From: Avoscillospira sp045589035
Lineage (GTDB): Bacteria > Bacillota > Clostridia > Oscillospirales > Oscillospiraceae
DNA: 7,935 nt
Reading direction: 5' to 3'
Assembly (NCBI GenBank): GCA_045589035.1
Contig: JAZNFJ010000059.1
Location: forward strand, 1 to 7,935
Shown here one piece after another: positions 5,859 through 7,935 of this stretch. The notes under the pieces are model-generated. The model saw only the letters and a program-made list of their open reading frames with translations. It was not told the origin of the DNA and did no database searches. Position numbers and translations under genes: made by a program. Each line of letters opens with the position of its first letter. The first letter of the stretch is position 1.

Positions 5859-6716
5859 ATGCTTTACCAAAAATTATTGGCTGGGACAGATCCGTATTTC
5901 GCCAACCTTTCGCCGGGCTGCTTCTTTGAACTGCACTGCCACCCGGAAATCGAACTGAGTTTCTGCGTGAAAGGCTCTTATGCAATCATAGCGGATGAAA
6001 AGGAATATATATTGCAGGAAGGCGATCTTGCCATCGTGAAACCCATGGTTGCCCATGAACTGAAACGGCAGTTTTCTGCCGACAGCCTGCGTCTGACTGT
6101 GGAAATCGGACCGGCTTTTCTGGGCGATCAGTTTGCAGCATTTGTTTCCATGAACCGGGATAACAGCATTTTACGGCTGAAACCATCCGGTCACGAAGAG
6201 CTTTTGGAATTGCTCCATGAAACGGCGGAACTGATCCAGGAAAAAGCACCTTTTTCCGATCTGCTGGTGAAAGGAAATATCTATAAGATCACCGCAGTTT
6301 TATTAAAAATGTTTGCAGAAAACAGATCCATGGAGCTGGCTATGAAAACGGATGTTGAAAAAATCGGCATGGCGATCAATCTGATTTATAATAATTATTA
6401 TAAACCCATCACTTTGGATGAAGTCAGCGCCCTTTGCGGCTATTCCAAAAGCAATTTCTGCAAGCTGGTGAAAATGATCACCGGAGAAAGTTTTCATGTT
6501 TTGCTCAACCGCCATCGGATCGATGTGGCCTGTCTTCAGCTGGCGGAAACGGAGGCATCCATTGAGGAGATCGCCTTGCGTGTTGGTTTTGCCGACAGTA
6601 AGAGCTTTTGCCGCGTGTTTAAGAAAATCACAGGACAAAGTGCAGGACAATTCAGAAATCATATAAAAAGAACCAGGGATGGGGAGCATCCGGCGTTTGG
6701 TGTTTATGGGAATTAG
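5859..6716 (+). CDS. AraC-family transcriptional regulator with N-terminal cupin domain
   Basis: A 285-residue DNA-binding regulator with the usual AraC-family architecture and length. The N-terminal cupin (about 20-100) shows FFELHCHPEIEL (22-33), the CVKGSY turn (36-41) and the GDLAIVKPMVAHEL block (55-68), which normally forms a small-molecule, often sugar, pocket. The C-terminal domain carries two helix-turn-helix units: ITLDEVSALCGYSKSNFCKLVK (first half from 184) and SIEEIALRVGFADSKSFCRVFK (from 234), ending in KKITGQSAGQFR (255-266), where the proline common in this motif is alanine. It is divergent from the three-gene operon, 143 nt away, the classic layout for a regulator controlling its neighbour and itself, so it is the likely ligand-responsive activator of that operon (inference). 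By eye it is more AT-rich than holB, ricT or groL. Its stop codon overlaps the end of the convergent groL. Confidence 0.9.
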   Translation: MLYQKLLAGTDPYFANLSPGCFFELHCHPEIELSFCVKGSYAIIADEKEYILQEGDLAIVKPMVAHELKRQFSADSLRLTVEIGPAFLGDQFAAFVSMNRDNSILRLKPSGHEELLELLHETAELIQEKAPFSDLLVKGNIYKITAVLLKMFAENRSMELAMKTDVEKIGMAINLIYNNYYKPITLDEVSALCGYSKSNFCKLVKMITGESFHVLLNRHRIDVACLQLAETEASIEEIALRVGFADSKSFCRVFKKITGQSAGQFRNHIKRTRDGEHPAFGVYGN

Positions 6717-7935
6717 TACATACCGCCGCCCATACCGCCGGCAGCAGCTGCCATGGCAGCGTCAGCAGCAGGATCGGGCTTGTCGGCCACCAGAGATTCG
6801 GTGGTCAGCACGCAGGAAGCGATGGAAGCGGCATTTTCCAGAGCGGAACGGGTCACCTTGGTGGGATCCACAATGCCGGTGGCGATCATGTCCACATAGG
6901 TTTCGGTGTAGGCGTTGTAGCCGTAGCCGATCTTCTTGCTGGAACGGATCTTTTCATAGACGATGGAGCCGTCTACACCGGCATTCTCAGCGATCTGGCG
7001 GATGGGAGCCTGCAGAGCGGCAGCCACAATCTGTGCACCGGTCTTCTCGTCGCCGGTCAGCTTGGCAACCAGCTTCTCCACAGCGGGAATGGCATTGACG
7101 AATGCAGTGCCGCCGCCGGCCACGATGCCTTCTTCCACAGCAGCGCGGGTAGCATTCAGAGCATCTTCCACGCGGAGTTTCTGCTCCTTCATGGCCACTT
7201 CGGTCTGTGCGCCGACCTTGATGACGGCAACGCCACCGGACAGCTTCGCCAGACGCTCCTGCAGTTTTTCCTTGTCGTACTCGGAGTTGGTGACAGCCAG
7301 AGTGGCCTTGATCTCCTGGATACGGCCCTGGATGGCATTGGGATCGCCGCAGCCGTCCACGATGACGGTGTTGTCCTTGCTGACCTTGATCTGACGGGCA
7401 TGACCCAGATCGGACAGCTGCACATCCTGCAGCTCCATGTTCAGTTCGCTGGAGATGACAGTACCACCGGTGAGAATGGCGATGTCCTTCAGCATTTCCT
7501 TGCGGCGGTCGCCGAAGCCGGGAGCCTTGACGCAGACGCAGGTGAAGTTGCCGCGCAGACGGTTGACCAGCAGGGTGGACAGGGCGTCGCCTTCCACATC
7601 TTCAGCGATGATGAAGGGCTTCTTGCCGGCCTTGATCAGCTGCTCCAGAATGGGCAGGATTTCCTGGATGGAGGAAATCTTCTTGTCGGTGATCAGAATA
7701 TAGGGATCTTCGATGACAGCTTCCATCTTCTCGGTGTCGGTGACCATGTAGGGAGAGATGTAGCCGCGGTCAAACTGCATACCTTCGACCACTTCCAGAG
7801 AGGTCTCGGCAGTCTTGGATTCTTCGATGGTGATTACGCCGTTGGCGGTGACCTTTTCCATGGCCTCTGCGATCAGAGCGCCCACGGACTCGTCGCCGGA
7901 GGAGACGGTGCCGACACGGGCGATGGCAGCGGAAT
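6713..7935 (-). CDS. groL: Chaperonin GroEL (Hsp60), C-terminal part
   Basis: The C-terminal 407 residues or so of the 60-kDa chaperonin, whose 14-mer refolds proteins in an ATP-driven cycle with GroES. The frame stays open to the window edge (upstream residues read SAAIARVGTVSSGDESVGAL), so the missing 140 or so N-terminal residues lie beyond 7935; the GTG at 7883-7885 is an internal valine, not a start. Landmarks: IAEAMEKV near 7870, the substrate-binding FDRGYISPYMVT segment near 7750, KAPGFGDRRKEML near 7510, RVEDALNATRAAVEEGIVAGGG near 7120-7172, NAYTETYVDMIATGIVDPTKVTRSALENAAS near 6830-6920, and a Gly-Met-rich end, GGMGGGMY. The aspartate matching catalytic D398 of the E. coli protein is present (codon 7163-7165). 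groES would be expected further right. Its stop overlaps the convergent araC-family gene by 4 nt, with no visible terminator. Confidence 0.97.
   Translation of the reverse strand, partial: SAAIARVGTVSSGDESVGALIAEAMEKVTANGVITIEESKTAETSLEVVEGMQFDRGYISPYMVTDTEKMEAVIEDPYILITDKKISSIQEILPILEQLIKAGKKPFIIAEDVEGDALSTLLVNRLRGNFTCVCVKAPGFGDRRKEMLKDIAILTGGTVISSELNMELQDVQLSDLGHARQIKVSKDNTVIVDGCGDPNAIQGRIQEIKATLAVTNSEYDKEKLQERLAKLSGGVAVIKVGAQTEVAMKEQKLRVEDALNATRAAVEEGIVAGGGTAFVNAIPAVEKLVAKLTGDEKTGAQIVAAALQAPIRQIAENAGVDGSIVYEKIRSSKKIGYGYNAYTETYVDMIATGIVDPTKVTRSALENAASIASCVLTTESLVADKPDPAADAAMAAAAGGMGGGMY

Noticed and set aside
6747..6760. Palindrome GCTGCCATGGCAGC as a terminator of groL or of the araC-family gene.
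   Set aside because: It codes for the Ala-Met-Ala stretch of the GroEL tail, has no loop of useful size and is not followed by a T-run on either strand.
1..7935. CRISPR arrays, insertion sequences, tRNA or rRNA genes, riboswitches and catabolite-repression (cre) sites.
   Set aside because: No regularly spaced repeats, transposase-like frames, cloverleaf or conserved leader folds were seen, and no convincing cre-like palindrome was found near the operon promoter by eye.

Overview
The window looks like chromosome of a Gram-positive anaerobe of the class Clostridia, possibly an Oscillospiraceae/Ruminococcaceae-type gut bacterium. The reasons are the Firmicutes gene pair holB-ricT, strong AGGAGG-type ribosome binding sites, sigma-A-type promoters, and moderate GC that by eye is higher in holB, ricT and groL than in the araC gene. 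The genus cannot be fixed from this sequence.

Layout. (1) Positions 1-44 hold the first 14 codons of a leftward gene that resembles DUF362 ferredoxin-like proteins. Back-to-back promoters lie between it and holB. (2) Positions 110-2501 form a complete two-gene rightward housekeeping unit: promoter, holB (DNA polymerase III delta prime), ricT (PSP1/YaaT family, with a long basic low-complexity tail) and an intrinsic terminator. That terminator also serves the convergent operon to its right. (3) Positions 2505-5715 hold a tight three-gene leftward operon. In transcription order it encodes a xylose-isomerase-like TIM-barrel sugar isomerase/epimerase, a cytosolic protein with the neutral-ceramidase N-terminal fold, and a DegT/DnrJ/EryC1/StrS-type PLP aminotransferase. 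Gaps are +12 nt and then an 8-nt overlap. (4) Positions 5716-5858 are a dense divergent control region. (5) Positions 5859-6716 encode an AraC-family regulator, divergent from the operon and probably its controller. (6) Positions 6713-7935 hold the C-terminal three quarters of groL, leftward and running off the window.

How the parts may work together. The regulator with its divergent three-enzyme operon is the accessory part. It is a self-contained module with a sugar-sensing type of regulator (AraC with an N-terminal cupin), an isomerase, a metal-dependent hydrolase fold and an aminotransferase. The simplest inference is a small pathway for an amino sugar or aminocyclitol, possibly N-acylated or otherwise conjugated. 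The hydrolase would release the amine, the aminotransferase would swap the amino and keto groups, and the isomerase would rearrange the keto product. No transporter, kinase or dehydrogenase lies in the window, so substrate and direction are unknown. The hydrolase lacks the serine expected of true neutral ceramidases, so ceramide is unlikely to be its substrate.

No tRNA, rRNA, CRISPR array, insertion sequence or attachment site was recognised, and no stretch longer than about 145 bases lacks a gene.
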